Of a stretch of DNA of 64,000 nt, positions 8,846 to 16,855 are shown piece after piece. Positions within the stretch are counted from its first letter, which is position 1. Every line of letters begins with the position of its first letter. The position numbers and the translations under genes were made by a program. The stretch is from Geotoga petraea (GTDB taxonomy: Bacteria; Thermotogota; Thermotogae; Petrotogales; Petrotogaceae). The stretch covers positions 186,913 through 250,912 of the forward strand of contig NZ_FMYV01000001.1 in the NCBI RefSeq assembly GCF_900102615.1, read 5' to 3'. The notes below the pieces were generated by a model, which saw only the letters and a list, made by a program, of their open reading frames with translations, was not told the DNA's origin and ran no database searches.

Positions 8846-9298
8846 TTACAACCTATCATATTTTTTGACTTTTCTCATTTTTCTATCAAAGTCTCTTTTT
8901 GCAATGGTTTCTCTTTTATCAAATTTTTTCTTACCTTTTGCTATAGCTATATCGACTTTAATTAAACCTCTATCATCTACATAAACCTTTAAAGGTATAA
9001 TTGTACATTTATCTTGCTTTATTTTTTGATTAATTTTTATAATTTCATTCTTATGTAATAATAATTTTCGTGGTCTCTCAGGTTCGTGGTTAAACATTGC
9101 AGATTGCTTATAAGGTGCAATGTTTACATTATATAGAAATATTTCATTTTTTTTTATTTTTGCATAAGAATCTTTGAGGTTTATCCTTCCATCTTTAATG
9201 GACTTTACTTCTGATCCCAATAACTCTATTCCAGCTTGATAAGTTTCTTCTATAAAATAATCATGCCTTGCTTTTTTATTATTTACAATTATTTTCAT
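8846..9298 (-). CDS. smpB: SsrA (tmRNA)-binding protein SmpB
   Basis: SmpB escorts tmRNA to ribosomes stalled on broken mRNAs, allowing trans-translation, tagging of the peptide and its proteolysis. The 150-residue protein shows the family core: NNKKARHDY near the N-terminus, GIELLGSEVKSI, the NHEPERPRKLLLHK segment, and a basic C-terminal tail ending KKYDRL. The start overlaps the disA stop in a TAATG junction, with GAGGTG upstream. Being transcribed with clpC is sensible because tagged peptides are substrates of Clp proteases. The tmRNA gene itself was not found in the window. Confidence 0.96.
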   Translation of the reverse strand: MKIIVNNKKARHDYFIEETYQAGIELLGSEVKSIKDGRINLKDSYAKIKKNEIFLYNVNIAPYKQSAMFNHEPERPRKLLLHKNEIIKINQKIKQDKCTIIPLKVYVDDRGLIKVDIAIAKGKKKFDKRETIAKRDFDRKMRKVKKYDRL

Positions 9299-10389
9299 TA
9301 TTGTTTGTTCACCTCTTTTTCTTCAAAATCGTTCTCTTTTTTCTTCCTATTGAGAGCTCCTAAAATTATTTCAGCTCTTCTTTTACCTATTCCAGTTACA
9401 TTTGTTAGATCTTCAAAGGATGCCTCCATAAGATTTGGTAAATTCTTAAAGTTTTCAACGACATTTTTAACTGCCACAGGGGGTAATTTTGTTGAATATA
9501 AAATTCTGTATCCCCTTGGGACAATGTTCCTTTCTTCAAGTTCATCATCAGAAGAGACCTCATATCCAAGCATTCTTGATATAGTATAGAGATTTACCAA
9601 ATCATCTAATTTTATATCTTTGAATATTTCTATTGAATCTTCAGATTTTTGATATTTCAAGTCCTCAATATGATAATCCATTATAATTGCCCCAACAAAT
9701 TTTGGAATAGATCTTAATATTTCTTCATATTCAAGTTTTACACTTCCTGATATTTCTCCTAATTCACTTAAATATTTGTCAACACCTTGTGTAATTTTTA
9801 TTGTCAACAAACCTTTAGATAAAATTTCTGCAACGTCAGATAAAGAAACGGTCTTTCTTGATTCTTCGTTATTTAAATATTCAATTTGGTTAAAAAAAGA
9901 CTGTTTATACCTTTGAGCAATTGTTATTTCTTGATTTAACCTTTCAAAAATTATCCCTTCAGGTAATAATTCGTGTTTCTTCTTCTTATAAAAAACTGAA
10001 ACAGAATTTCTTCTTTTTGAAACAGCTATGGTTAAATCATCAGTTTGATTTGAAATTTTTTCTGCAGTTCTATGTCTCATTCCAGTCTGAGAACTGGCTA
10101 TATTTTTGTCGGGATTAAGTTGTACGTTAGCAAAGAGAATTTTATTAGCCTCACTATTGAGGACGATTGCACCATCCATCTTTGCTAATTCATACACTTT
10201 TTCAGGTAAAAAGTCAGAATTTAAATTGAAGCCCAACTGAATAATACCATTTTCTAAATATTGTTCAGGCTTAGACGCTAAAAAAATTAAAGCCCCTAAA
10301 TTTGCCTCTATAATTCTATCAATACCTTTTCTTAGCGGTTTTCCAGGAGCTAAGAAGTCCATAATCCTATTGAAGCCCTCATCAGTCAT
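9298..10389 (-). CDS. disA: DNA integrity scanning protein DisA (diadenylate cyclase)
   Basis: DisA condenses two ATP molecules into c-di-AMP and pauses when it meets branched DNA. The N-terminal DAC domain carries DGA (residues 72-74) and RHR (105-107), both required for catalysis. A helical spine follows, then a C-terminal helix-hairpin-helix DNA-binding domain (TNVTGIGKRRAEIIL). I chose the ATG at 10389 over an in-frame ATG ten codons upstream because AAAGGGGG sits just ahead of it and the resulting N-terminus matches the family; this leaves an 8-base overlap with radA. The radA-disA linkage is conserved in many bacteria, and RadA is known to modulate DisA activity in Bacillus. Confidence 0.94.
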   Translation of the reverse strand: MTDEGFNRIMDFLAPGKPLRKGIDRIIEANLGALIFLASKPEQYLENGIIQLGFNLNSDFLPEKVYELAKMDGAIVLNSEANKILFANVQLNPDKNIASSQTGMRHRTAEKISNQTDDLTIAVSKRRNSVSVFYKKKKHELLPEGIIFERLNQEITIAQRYKQSFFNQIEYLNNEESRKTVSLSDVAEILSKGLLTIKITQGVDKYLSELGEISGSVKLEYEEILRSIPKFVGAIIMDYHIEDLKYQKSEDSIEIFKDIKLDDLVNLYTISRMLGYEVSSDDELEERNIVPRGYRILYSTKLPPVAVKNVVENFKNLPNLMEASFEDLTNVTGIGKRRAEIILGALNRKKKENDFEEKEVNKQ

Positions 10390-11743
10390 AATATTGTCCC
10401 CCTTTAAACATTTTAACAATATCTGAAATATTATCGAGTTTAATTATGTTCTTACCATTTATTTTTGCTCTCTTAGATATGCAAATATTTTCTATTCCTA
10501 TTTTTTTAGCCATTTCAACTCTTTTTTCAATATGAGAAGTGTTCCTTATTTTTCCATCTAGTCCTATTTCACCTATAAAAATAGTTGATTTATCTAAAGT
10601 TTGTTCAAAAAGAGATGAAATTATTGTAAATGCAATAGCAGAATCTATGGAACTATCGGATATTCTAAATCCTCCAGATGTATTCAAAAAAATATCTTTT
10701 GATTCAACAGGGAGTTTTAATTTTTTAGATAATACAGCTGTAATCATAAATACTTTATCAATGCTAATTCCAGAACTCACCCTTCTTGGAGATCCATAAA
10801 CGGGTTTTGATACTAAAGATTGAATTTCAATTGGTATTAATTTGTTACCTTCTTTTATTATTGACAATGTATTTCCTGGCTCATTGGAATAATCTGATAA
10901 AAAATAATTGGTTAAATCGTTTATTGGATAAAGCCCTCTTTCAGTCATTTCCATCAAAACAATCTCGTCAGTTGGACCATATCTATTTTTATTAACTCTA
11001 AACATTCTTAACCCAGAAGTTTTTTCAAGTTCAAAAGAAATTACACAGTCGACAACATGTTCCAACAACTTTGGCCCTGCTACATTACCTTCTTTTGTGA
11101 CATGACCTATCAAAAGTGATGAAGTTTCAGTTCGTTTAGAATATTCTACAATTTTTCTTGTACTTTCCTTTACTTGTAAAACACTTCCAGGGTTAGAATC
11201 TACGTCATCGCTTTTAATAGTCTGTATAGAATCAAAAATAAGAATTTCGGGTTTTTCTTTTAATTTAGAAATAGACTTGAAAATGCCTTCCAGTGAATTT
11301 GAAAAAATCAAACCAATATTTTTGTTGTTTATTCCTAATCTTTTAAACCTTTGCATTACCTGACTTTTTGATTCTTCAGCAGAAATATATACAACACTGT
11401 TTTCCGAATCAGAAAGTTGAGAAACCAATGTGCTTTTACCTATACCAGGCTCACCACTCAGTAAGTAAACAGCACCTTTAACTAAACCATCGTTGAGAGC
11501 TTTGTTAATTTGAATTGATTTTATTTTTAATCTTTCAGGTTCCTCAATTTTAGAATCTAAATAAGTTATTTCATTACTATTAATTTCATCATCATTTGAA
11601 GAATCCATATAATTAATATCCGCGGTGAATTCCACCGCGGATCCCATTTCATTACATATTGGACATTTAGCAAACCATTTATCTGATTCATATCCGCATT
11701 CGTTACAAACATAATATTTTTGTTTTGCTTTTTTCTTGCTCAA
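10382..11743 (-). CDS. radA: DNA repair protein RadA (Sms)
   Basis: RadA is a RecA-like hexameric helicase that drives branch migration during recombination. The 453-residue protein starts with a four-cysteine zinc finger (Cys13, 16, 27, 30), then an ATPase core with Walker A GEPGIGKST (97-105), then a Lon-protease-like C-terminal domain. The RadA-specific motif, normally KNRFG, reads KNRYG here, a conservative change. The start overlaps the clpC stop by four bases. The linker after the zinc finger is encoded by a strikingly GC-rich inverted repeat, listed separately. Confidence 0.95.
   Translation of the reverse strand: MSKKKAKQKYYVCNECGYESDKWFAKCPICNEMGSAVEFTADINYMDSSNDDEINSNEITYLDSKIEEPERLKIKSIQINKALNDGLVKGAVYLLSGEPGIGKSTLVSQLSDSENSVVYISAEESKSQVMQRFKRLGINNKNIGLIFSNSLEGIFKSISKLKEKPEILIFDSIQTIKSDDVDSNPGSVLQVKESTRKIVEYSKRTETSSLLIGHVTKEGNVAGPKLLEHVVDCVISFELEKTSGLRMFRVNKNRYGPTDEIVLMEMTERGLYPINDLTNYFLSDYSNEPGNTLSIIKEGNKLIPIEIQSLVSKPVYGSPRRVSSGISIDKVFMITAVLSKKLKLPVESKDIFLNTSGGFRISDSSIDSAIAFTIISSLFEQTLDKSTIFIGEIGLDGKIRNTSHIEKRVEMAKKIGIENICISKRAKINGKNIIKLDNISDIVKMFKGGQYYD
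11618..11642. repeat. GC-rich inverted repeat inside radA
   Basis: Two perfect 10-base arms (ATCCGCGGTG / CACCGCGGAT) flank the 5-base spacer AATTC. In radA mRNA this would make a very stable hairpin about 100 nucleotides from the start codon, coding for residues about 34-42 just after the zinc finger. No T-run follows on either strand, so it is not a standard terminator. Arms this GC-rich stand out in this AT-rich region. Confidence 0.75.
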
Positions 11744-14235
11744 GTCTTAACCACCTTTTTCTTTCTACCAGGTGATTTTCTAAAAGTCAACTCATCTTTT
11801 TTAATATCAATGATAATCTTATCCATTTCTTCAAATCTACCTTTTAAAATTTCTTCTGAAAGAGGATCTTCAATATATTTTTGAATGGTTCTTTTTAAAG
11901 GCCTTGCACCAAAAATTTTATCATATCCTTTATCCAGAATAAATTCAATGGCTTTTTCTTTTATTTTTATATCAATATTTTTTTCATTAAGCCTTTCCTT
12001 TAACTCATCTAGCTGAATTTGAATAATGTTTTTAATGTTATCTTTTGTTAAAGGATGGAAAACAACAACATCATCTAATCTATTGATAAATTCAGGTTTA
12101 AAAGCCTTTTTAATTGCAGAGTCTACCTCACTTTTAATGCTTTTGTACTCTGATTCTTCGTTTTCCCCTTCAACAAACCCCAAAGATCTTTTTGACTTGT
12201 TTATGTGTTCTGACCCAAGGTTTGAGGTCATTATAATAATAGAATTTCTAAAATCAACAGTTCTTCCTTGTGAGTCAGTCAGTCTTCCTTCATCCATTAT
12301 TTGTAATAATATGTTAAAGACATCTGGATGGGCTTTTTCTATTTCATCTAATAAAATTACTGAATAAGGTTTCCTTCTTACAACTTCTGTTAACTGACCT
12401 CCTTCATCATAACCAACATAACCTGGGGGAGCTCCAACTAATCTTGAAACGTTAAATTTTTCCATATATTCACTCATATCAATCCTTACAAGAGCAGTTT
12501 CATCACCAAATAAATATTCAGCTAATGTTTTAGCAAGTTCCGTTTTACCAACTCCTGTAGGGCCTAAGAACATGAATACACCGTTTGGCCTTTTAGGATC
12601 TTTTAGGCCACTTCTTGATCTCCTTATGGCTTTTGAAACCGATACAATAGCTTCGTCTTGGCCAACAACCCTCTCGTGCAATACAGCTTCAAGATTGAGT
12701 AGCCTTTCCATTTCTGAACTTTCAAGCCTTTTTAGAGGGACGCCAGTCCAGTTAGAAACAACATCAGAAATATCTTGTTCAGTGACAATTATTCTTTCAG
12801 TTTCGGCCTTTTTTCTCCATTTAGAATATTTGTCTTTGTAATCCTTTCTTAGGTCTTCTATTTTTTTGTTAAGTTCTTCAACTTCATCAAATTTATTTTT
12901 AGAAATCATAAGATTTTTTTCTTCTTCAAGTTCTTCTATTTCTTGATTTTTCTTCTTAAGATCATTTGGTAGTGTTAATGCTTTTAATTTAGACCTAGCT
13001 CCAGCTTCGTCTATAATGTCTATAGCTTTGTCTGGTAGAAATCTATCTGTTATATATCTCAAAGATAAATTTACCGCATTTTCTAAAGCTGCTTTTGTGT
13101 ATTCAACATTATGATGTTCTTCATATTTAATTTTTATACCTTTTAAAATATTTATTGCGCTTTCAAAATTAGGCTCATTTACATATATTTTTTGGAACCT
13201 TCTTTCTAACGCAGGGTCTTTTTCTATAAATTTTCTGTATTCATTAGAAGTTGTTGACCCAATGACAGTTATTGTTCCATTTGCTAAAGCTGGTTTTAAT
13301 ACATTAGCGGCGTCCATTGAAGATCCCTCAGCAGCACCGGCTTCAACAATCATATGAAGTTCATCAACGAATATTATTATATCTTCTGTCTTTTCTAATA
13401 CTTGCATTAGTTTTTTCATTCGTTTTTCAAATTCGCCTCTGTATTTTGTTCCAGCTACTAACGAAGTAATATCTAAAGCAAAAATTGTTTTAGTTTTTAA
13501 AACCTCGGGTACATCACCAGAAACTATTCTCATTGCTAATCCTTCAACTATGGCAGATTTTCCTACTCCTGCTTCACCAATTAATACTGGGTTATTTTTC
13601 TTTCTTCTTGCCAATATCTCCATAAGTCTTGTAATCTCAACTTCTCTACCAATTACAGGATCCAATTTGTTTTTTCTGGCTTTTTCTGTAAGATCTGAAC
13701 CAAAATCTTCTAATTGTCTTAAAGCTGTTTGTTTTTGCCTTTTTTTCTCTTCTGAAACTTCGCTATTTTGTTTTAATTCTTCATTAGGTTTAATATCACC
13801 TTTCATCATAATATCAGCAAGTTGTTTTCTCATATTTTGAAGATTAATCCCCAATCTTTTCATTATATGAGAAGCAATGCCTTCAGCCTCTCTACAAATG
13901 GCTAAAAGAAGATGTTCGGCATCAATTCTTGAAGAACCCATAAGTTCTGATTCGTCATAAGCCAATTCAATTATTCTCTTTGCTCTAGGAGTTGGCTGAG
14001 GAGAACCAATAATTCCTTGAGATGAGTTGGTCCCTACAACATTTGTTATTTCAGCTTTCATCCTATTATAAGAAATATTGAAATCACCGAATATTATGTC
14101 AAGATATTTTCCTTTGACTTTCAAAAGGCCTAAAAGAATGTGTTCAGTGCCAACATATGGGTGCCCCATATCTTTTGCATCATTTTGAGCTTCTATGAAT
14201 ACTTTTGCAGCTCTTTCTGTAAAATTATCAAACAT
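11740..14235 (-). CDS. clpC: ClpC-type ATP-dependent protease ATPase subunit
   Basis: ClpC is a Hsp100 unfoldase that feeds damaged or tagged proteins to ClpP. Domains in order: two Clp-N repeats (residues about 1-150), AAA+ module 1 with GEAGVGKSAIVEG, a middle region containing a UVR-like helical pair (about residues 415-460), and AAA+ module 2 with GPTGVGKTELAKTLA, followed by the C-terminal D2-small domain. The start is the ATG at 14235; a GTG three codons upstream lies inside the GGAGGTG ribosome site and is unlikely. It is the first gene of the long minus-strand operon. No ctsR or mcsAB genes accompany it, unlike Firmicutes clpC operons. Confidence 0.94.
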   Translation of the reverse strand: MFDNFTERAAKVFIEAQNDAKDMGHPYVGTEHILLGLLKVKGKYLDIIFGDFNISYNRMKAEITNVVGTNSSQGIIGSPQPTPRAKRIIELAYDESELMGSSRIDAEHLLLAICREAEGIASHIMKRLGINLQNMRKQLADIMMKGDIKPNEELKQNSEVSEEKKRQKQTALRQLEDFGSDLTEKARKNKLDPVIGREVEITRLMEILARRKKNNPVLIGEAGVGKSAIVEGLAMRIVSGDVPEVLKTKTIFALDITSLVAGTKYRGEFEKRMKKLMQVLEKTEDIIIFVDELHMIVEAGAAEGSSMDAANVLKPALANGTITVIGSTTSNEYRKFIEKDPALERRFQKIYVNEPNFESAINILKGIKIKYEEHHNVEYTKAALENAVNLSLRYITDRFLPDKAIDIIDEAGARSKLKALTLPNDLKKKNQEIEELEEEKNLMISKNKFDEVEELNKKIEDLRKDYKDKYSKWRKKAETERIIVTEQDISDVVSNWTGVPLKRLESSEMERLLNLEAVLHERVVGQDEAIVSVSKAIRRSRSGLKDPKRPNGVFMFLGPTGVGKTELAKTLAEYLFGDETALVRIDMSEYMEKFNVSRLVGAPPGYVGYDEGGQLTEVVRRKPYSVILLDEIEKAHPDVFNILLQIMDEGRLTDSQGRTVDFRNSIIIMTSNLGSEHINKSKRSLGFVEGENEESEYKSIKSEVDSAIKKAFKPEFINRLDDVVVFHPLTKDNIKNIIQIQLDELKERLNEKNIDIKIKEKAIEFILDKGYDKIFGARPLKRTIQKYIEDPLSEEILKGRFEEMDKIIIDIKKDELTFRKSPGRKKKVVKT

Positions 14236-14285
14236 ATAATACACACCTCCAAAACGAGGGAATTAAAATAATTTACCTCATTTAT

Positions 14286-14313
14286 ATTTTATCATGAAAA
14301 CGTATGAAAACAA
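14286..14313 (-). promoter_or_regulatory. Candidate promoter for the clpC-disA operon
   Basis: On the minus strand TTGTTT and TAAAAT are spaced 16 bases apart, about 50 bases upstream of the clpC start. A second possibility is an extended -10 (TGATATAAT, minus strand) at 14341-14349, which has no recognisable -35. No CIRCE or CtsR operator was seen. Apart from these boxes and the plus-strand promoters, the 14236-14537 gap holds no gene that I can see. Confidence 0.45.
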
Positions 14314-14386
14314 AAAAATATTTAAAGAAATACATCTTTAATTATATCAGATAAATATTATCTTATTTTAATTAAAAAAAGATTAA

Positions 14387-14395
14387 TGATATAAT
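14387..14395 (+). promoter_or_regulatory. Weak extended -10 upstream of the tRNA promoter
   Basis: TGATATAAT on the plus strand matches an extended -10 but has no clear -35. It may be a secondary upstream start for the tRNA/rpmG/secE/nusG unit or chance in AT-rich DNA. Confidence 0.25.
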
Positions 14396-14470
14396 AAGAA
14401 CAAGGGTGAGTTTTTTGTAATGTATTTTCAATTTTGTATTTAATTTAATTATTTGTTAACGTAAATGCAA

Positions 14471-14499
14471 TTGACAACAGTCTTGTCGTTTGATATAAT
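14471..14499 (+). promoter_or_regulatory. Perfect consensus sigma-A promoter for tRNA-rpmG-secE-nusG unit
   Basis: TTGACA and TATAAT are separated by exactly 17 bases, the textbook optimum, about 40 bases ahead of the first tRNA. This is the strongest promoter in the window and fits a stable-RNA gene. A short inverted repeat (GACAA-N5-TTGTC) overlaps the -35 and the spacer. Confidence 0.9.
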
Positions 14500-14537
14500 C
14501 ATTCACGGTTGTCGAAGAGAATAATAAAACATGTGAT

Positions 14538-14613
14538 GCCGATGTAGCTCAACTGGCAGAGCGGCTGACTTGTAATCAGCAGGTTGGGGGTTCAAGTCCC
14601 TTCGTCGGCTCCA
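14538..14613 (+). tRNA. tRNA-Thr(TGT)
   Basis: A 76-base cloverleaf: acceptor stem GCCGATG paired with CGTCGGC (one G-U pair), D-arm TAGCTC..GAGC, anticodon loop CTTGTAA with anticodon TGT, T-arm loop TTCAAGT, and an encoded CCA end. It is first in a short tRNA tandem behind a consensus promoter. Confidence 0.95.
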
Positions 14614-14620
14614 TAAAAGT

Positions 14621-14707
14621 GGTGAGATGCCCGAGTGGCCAAAGGGGGCGGACTGTAAATCCGCTAGCAGATTGCTTTCGAAGGTTCAAATCCTTCTCTC
14701 ACCACCA
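14621..14707 (+). tRNA. tRNA-Tyr(GTA)
   Basis: An 87-base class II tRNA with a long variable arm: acceptor stem GGTGAGA paired with TCTCACC, anticodon loop CTGTAAA with anticodon GTA, T-loop TTCAAAT, and an encoded CCA end. It follows tRNA-Thr by seven bases and precedes rpmG by 29. Confidence 0.95.
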
Positions 14708-14736
14708 TAATTTTATACCATTGAGAGGTGAAACAA

Positions 14737-14901
14737 ATGGCTACAAAAAGTCAAGTAATTAACTTTTCTTTAAAATGTGAAGAATGTGGCACTAAAAACT
14801 ATTACAAAAAGAAGAATAAAACAATTAAAGAAAAAATTGAGCTAAAAAAATATTGTCCAAAATGTGGAAAACATACTTTGCATAAAGAAGCAAAATTATA
14901 A
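14737..14901 (+). CDS. rpmG: 50S ribosomal protein L33
   Basis: A 54-residue zinc-ribbon protein of the large subunit near the E site. Four cysteines (14, 17, 40, 43) form two CxxC pairs, so this is the zinc-binding (C+) form. The ATG at 14737 follows GAGAGGTG. The placement tRNAs-rpmG-secE-nusG is a widespread bacterial order. The basic composition, length and C-terminal HTLHKEAKL segment all fit the family. Confidence 0.93.
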   Translation: MATKSQVINFSLKCEECGTKNYYKKKNKTIKEKIELKKYCPKCGKHTLHKEAKL

Positions 14902-14910
14902 TAAGAAAAT

Positions 14911-14947
14911 AAAAAAGCCCTTCTTCTACAGGAGGGCTTTATTTCTT
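14911..14947 (+). terminator. Hairpin between rpmG and secE (partial terminator)
   Basis: An 8-bp stem (AAAGCCCT / AGGGCTTT) is followed by a mixed T-rich tail TATTTCTTT. It may set the ratio of tRNA/rpmG to secE/nusG transcripts rather than end transcription completely, since no promoter was found between here and secE. Confidence 0.55.
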
Positions 14948-14979
14948 TAAAGAAACTTATTTTACAGGAGGTACTAATT

Positions 14980-15207
14980 ATGTCAAAATTCTGGATCTTT
15001 TTGAGTTCGGTATGGCAAGAAGCTAAAAAAGTAAGTTGGCCATCAAGGAAAAACTTATTTAAATCAACAGGGATAGTTCTTATCATTATAGCTTTCGTTG
15101 CTGTATACCTTTTTGCAATTGACTTTGGTTTACTCAATGCATTCACAAAACTTGTATACCCTATATTCTTGGGAGGGTTAGCTGGTACTTCTACACCAAG
15201 TCAATAA
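14980..15207 (+). CDS. secE: Preprotein translocase subunit SecE
   Basis: SecE is the small essential clamp of the SecYEG channel. The 75-residue protein has the family pattern: an amphipathic N-terminal helix with EAKKVSWPSRK (residues about 14-24) and a single transmembrane helix (about 28-50), as in single-span SecE of most bacteria. The tail after residue 50 is longer than usual and moderately hydrophobic (LVYPIFLGGLAG). A CAGGAGG site precedes the ATG, and nusG begins 21 bases after the stop. Confidence 0.93.
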   Translation: MSKFWIFLSSVWQEAKKVSWPSRKNLFKSTGIVLIIIAFVAVYLFAIDFGLLNAFTKLVYPIFLGGLAGTSTPSQ

Positions 15208-15228
15208 TAAAAAAGTCGGTGATATAAT

Positions 15229-16296
15229 ATGAGAAAAGAATGGTACGTATTACAAGCTTTTTCAGGGATGGAAAACAAAGTAAAAGAATTAATAATTGAG
15301 AAATCCAAAGTTTTGGATCTCGATCGTTATATAGGGAGAATAATAGTTCCTGAAATAGAGGAACTAGATTATTCTAATAGAAAAGTTGAAAAAATATTTG
15401 TTAGTCAAGATTCTACAATATATGTTAAAAAAGGAAAAGATGTAAAAAAAGGCGATATTATAGCTAAAAATCCTGAAACAACTATTAAACATTCTGGAGT
15501 TATAAAAGAAATGAAAAACTACAGAAGAATAATAGTAGAAACCAAAGGTAAAAAGTATTCAAAAACATTTTTAATACCAGAAAGTGCAAAAGTATTATCT
15601 GGGTTAAGAATTGGTAAGACGGTTAAACCTGGTATGCCTTTTACAAATGATGGTTCTTATGAATGTGATGTAGAAGGCGAAATAGGCACGGTAGAAAAAG
15701 TAAAAAGAATTATTGTTGAAAACAGTAATTCAGAAGAAGATGTTTATATTGTTCCTGTAAAACTCTTTGATTCAAGGACTTATAAAACCGGGGTTGAAGT
15801 TAGCGAAGGTGAAGCAATAGCTTCAGGAAAAGAGTTCAAGTCTAAATCTTCAGGTAGAGTTGATATAAAAGATATGCCTCTTAGAAAAGAAATAAGGATC
15901 ATTAAAACATCCAGAAAAAAACTTTTTCCGGGTTATATTTTTATTGAAATGATGCACGTAAAAGAAGTCGAGAAAATGATAGTCAATATTCCTTATGTTT
16001 CTTCCTTTTTAAATGTTGGCGGAAGGCCTTTAAAGTTAAAGAGAAAAGAGATCAGGGTTATTTTAAGACTTATTGGTGAAGAAGAATATGATTCAGCTAA
16101 ACCAAGAAAAGAAATTAGAACTGATTATGAATTAGGAGAACATGTGAAAATAATCAGCGGTCCATTTGAATTTTTTACTGGTAAGATTAAGTCAATAGAC
16201 TTGGAAAAACAAGAAGTAAAAGTTTCTGTTTCTATGTTTGGTAGAGAAACTGAAGTTGAATTGGGTTTAACTGAAATAGAAAAGATTGTGGATTGA
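15229..16296 (+). CDS. nusG: Transcription factor NusG with Thermotogales-type insert
   Basis: NusG binds RNA polymerase and links it to Rho or the ribosome. At 355 residues it is about twice the usual length. The NGN domain begins MRKEWYVLQAFSGMENKVK and is interrupted near residue 45 by an insert of about 180 residues made of beta-rich segments with several VKKGDII- and KPGMPF-like turns. NGN resumes at RKKLFPGYIFIEMM (about residue 226), and a KOW domain (GPFEFFTGKIKSI) ends the protein. Such a domain insertion is known from Thermotoga NusG. Ribosome site: a weak GGTG precedes the ATG. Confidence 0.96.
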   Translation: MRKEWYVLQAFSGMENKVKELIIEKSKVLDLDRYIGRIIVPEIEELDYSNRKVEKIFVSQDSTIYVKKGKDVKKGDIIAKNPETTIKHSGVIKEMKNYRRIIVETKGKKYSKTFLIPESAKVLSGLRIGKTVKPGMPFTNDGSYECDVEGEIGTVEKVKRIIVENSNSEEDVYIVPVKLFDSRTYKTGVEVSEGEAIASGKEFKSKSSGRVDIKDMPLRKEIRIIKTSRKKLFPGYIFIEMMHVKEVEKMIVNIPYVSSFLNVGGRPLKLKRKEIRVILRLIGEEEYDSAKPRKEIRTDYELGEHVKIISGPFEFFTGKIKSIDLEKQEVKVSVSMFGRETEVELGLTEIEKIVD

Positions 16297-16320
16297 GAAT
16301 AAAAATATTAACTTTATATT
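16293..16320 (+). promoter_or_regulatory. Candidate promoter for rplKA
   Basis: TTGAGA and TATATT are spaced 16 bases apart immediately after the nusG coding end. A second box, TAAAAT, lies at 16345-16350 without a good -35. Either could start a transcript that begins with the L1-type leader. Confidence 0.35.
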
Positions 16321-16365
16321 CTTTTCCAATTAATAATAATGGTTTAAAATAATTTTGTGAATACT

Positions 16366-16392
16366 GTGGGAGGGTTATCCCGCTATAACCAC
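16366..16392 (+). promoter_or_regulatory. L1-binding leader upstream of rplK (predicted)
   Basis: GTGGGAGG, an 11-base internal hairpin region and a closing CCAC form a short stem directly ahead of the rplK ribosome site. GUGGGAGG is the same sequence found in the L1-binding stalk of 23S rRNA, and comparable elements before rplK are used by L1 to repress the L11-L1 operon. Both target genes, rplK and rplA, follow. The role is inferred from this rRNA mimicry. Confidence 0.7.
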
Positions 16393-16407
16393 AAGGAGGT
16401 AAATTAT

Positions 16408-16836
16408 ATGGCTAAAAAAGTATCAAGAATTTTGAAGTTACAGTTGCAAGCTGCTAAAGCTACTCCTGCCCCTCCGGTAGGACCTGCGTTGGGACAAGTT
16501 GGAGTAAACTTGATGGAATTTTGTAAAAGGTTTAATGCTGAAACTGCTGATAAGGCAGGACAACTCTTACCAGTTGAAATTACAGTGTACGAGGATAGAT
16601 CGTTTACATTTAATGTAAAAACCCCTCCAGCTTCATTTTTGATCAAACAAGCTGCTGGTGTAAAATCTGCTGCTAACAATCCTGGTAAAGAAATAGTTGG
16701 TAAAATCAAAAAGAGCCAGGTAAAAGAAATAGCAGAAACAAAAATGCCGGACTTGAATGCTATGACAATTGAAGCTGCGATGAAAATAATCCAAGGTACT
16801 TGTAGAAATATGGGTATCGAAGTAGTAGAAGGATAA
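16408..16836 (+). CDS. rplK: 50S ribosomal protein L11
   Basis: L11 forms the base of the GTPase-associated stalk with 23S rRNA. The sequence starts [20 protein letters not shown] and carries the [19 protein letters not shown] motif, the proline-rich switch recognised by thiopeptides. The 142-residue length is standard. The start is the ATG at 16408 behind AAGGAGG; an upstream in-frame GTG would put the L1-type leader inside the coding region and is rejected. Confidence 0.97.
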   Translation: MAKKVSRILKLQLQAAKATPAPPVGPALGQVGVNLMEFCKRFNAETADKAGQLLPVEITVYEDRSFTFNVKTPPASFLIKQAAGVKSAANNPGKEIVGKIKKSQVKEIAETKMPDLNAMTIEAAMKIIQGTCRNMGIEVVEG

Positions 16837-16855
16837 AAGAGAGGGGGTAATTATA

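Noticed and set aside
10389-10419. Upstream ATG for disA
   Set aside because: It lies deep inside radA and the best ribosome site precedes the second ATG, which also gives the expected N-terminus.
11618-11648. Resemblance of the radA inverted repeat, with its clustered restriction-type sites (GGATCC, CCGCGG, GAATTC), to a cloning-vector polylinker
   Set aside because: The reading frame of radA continues without a break and the protein length and flanking zinc finger fit the family, so vector contamination is unlikely.
14236-14470. Possible small gene in the gap between clpC and the tRNAs
   Set aside because: No open frame with a ribosome site and reasonable length was found on either strand; the gap is better explained by promoters.
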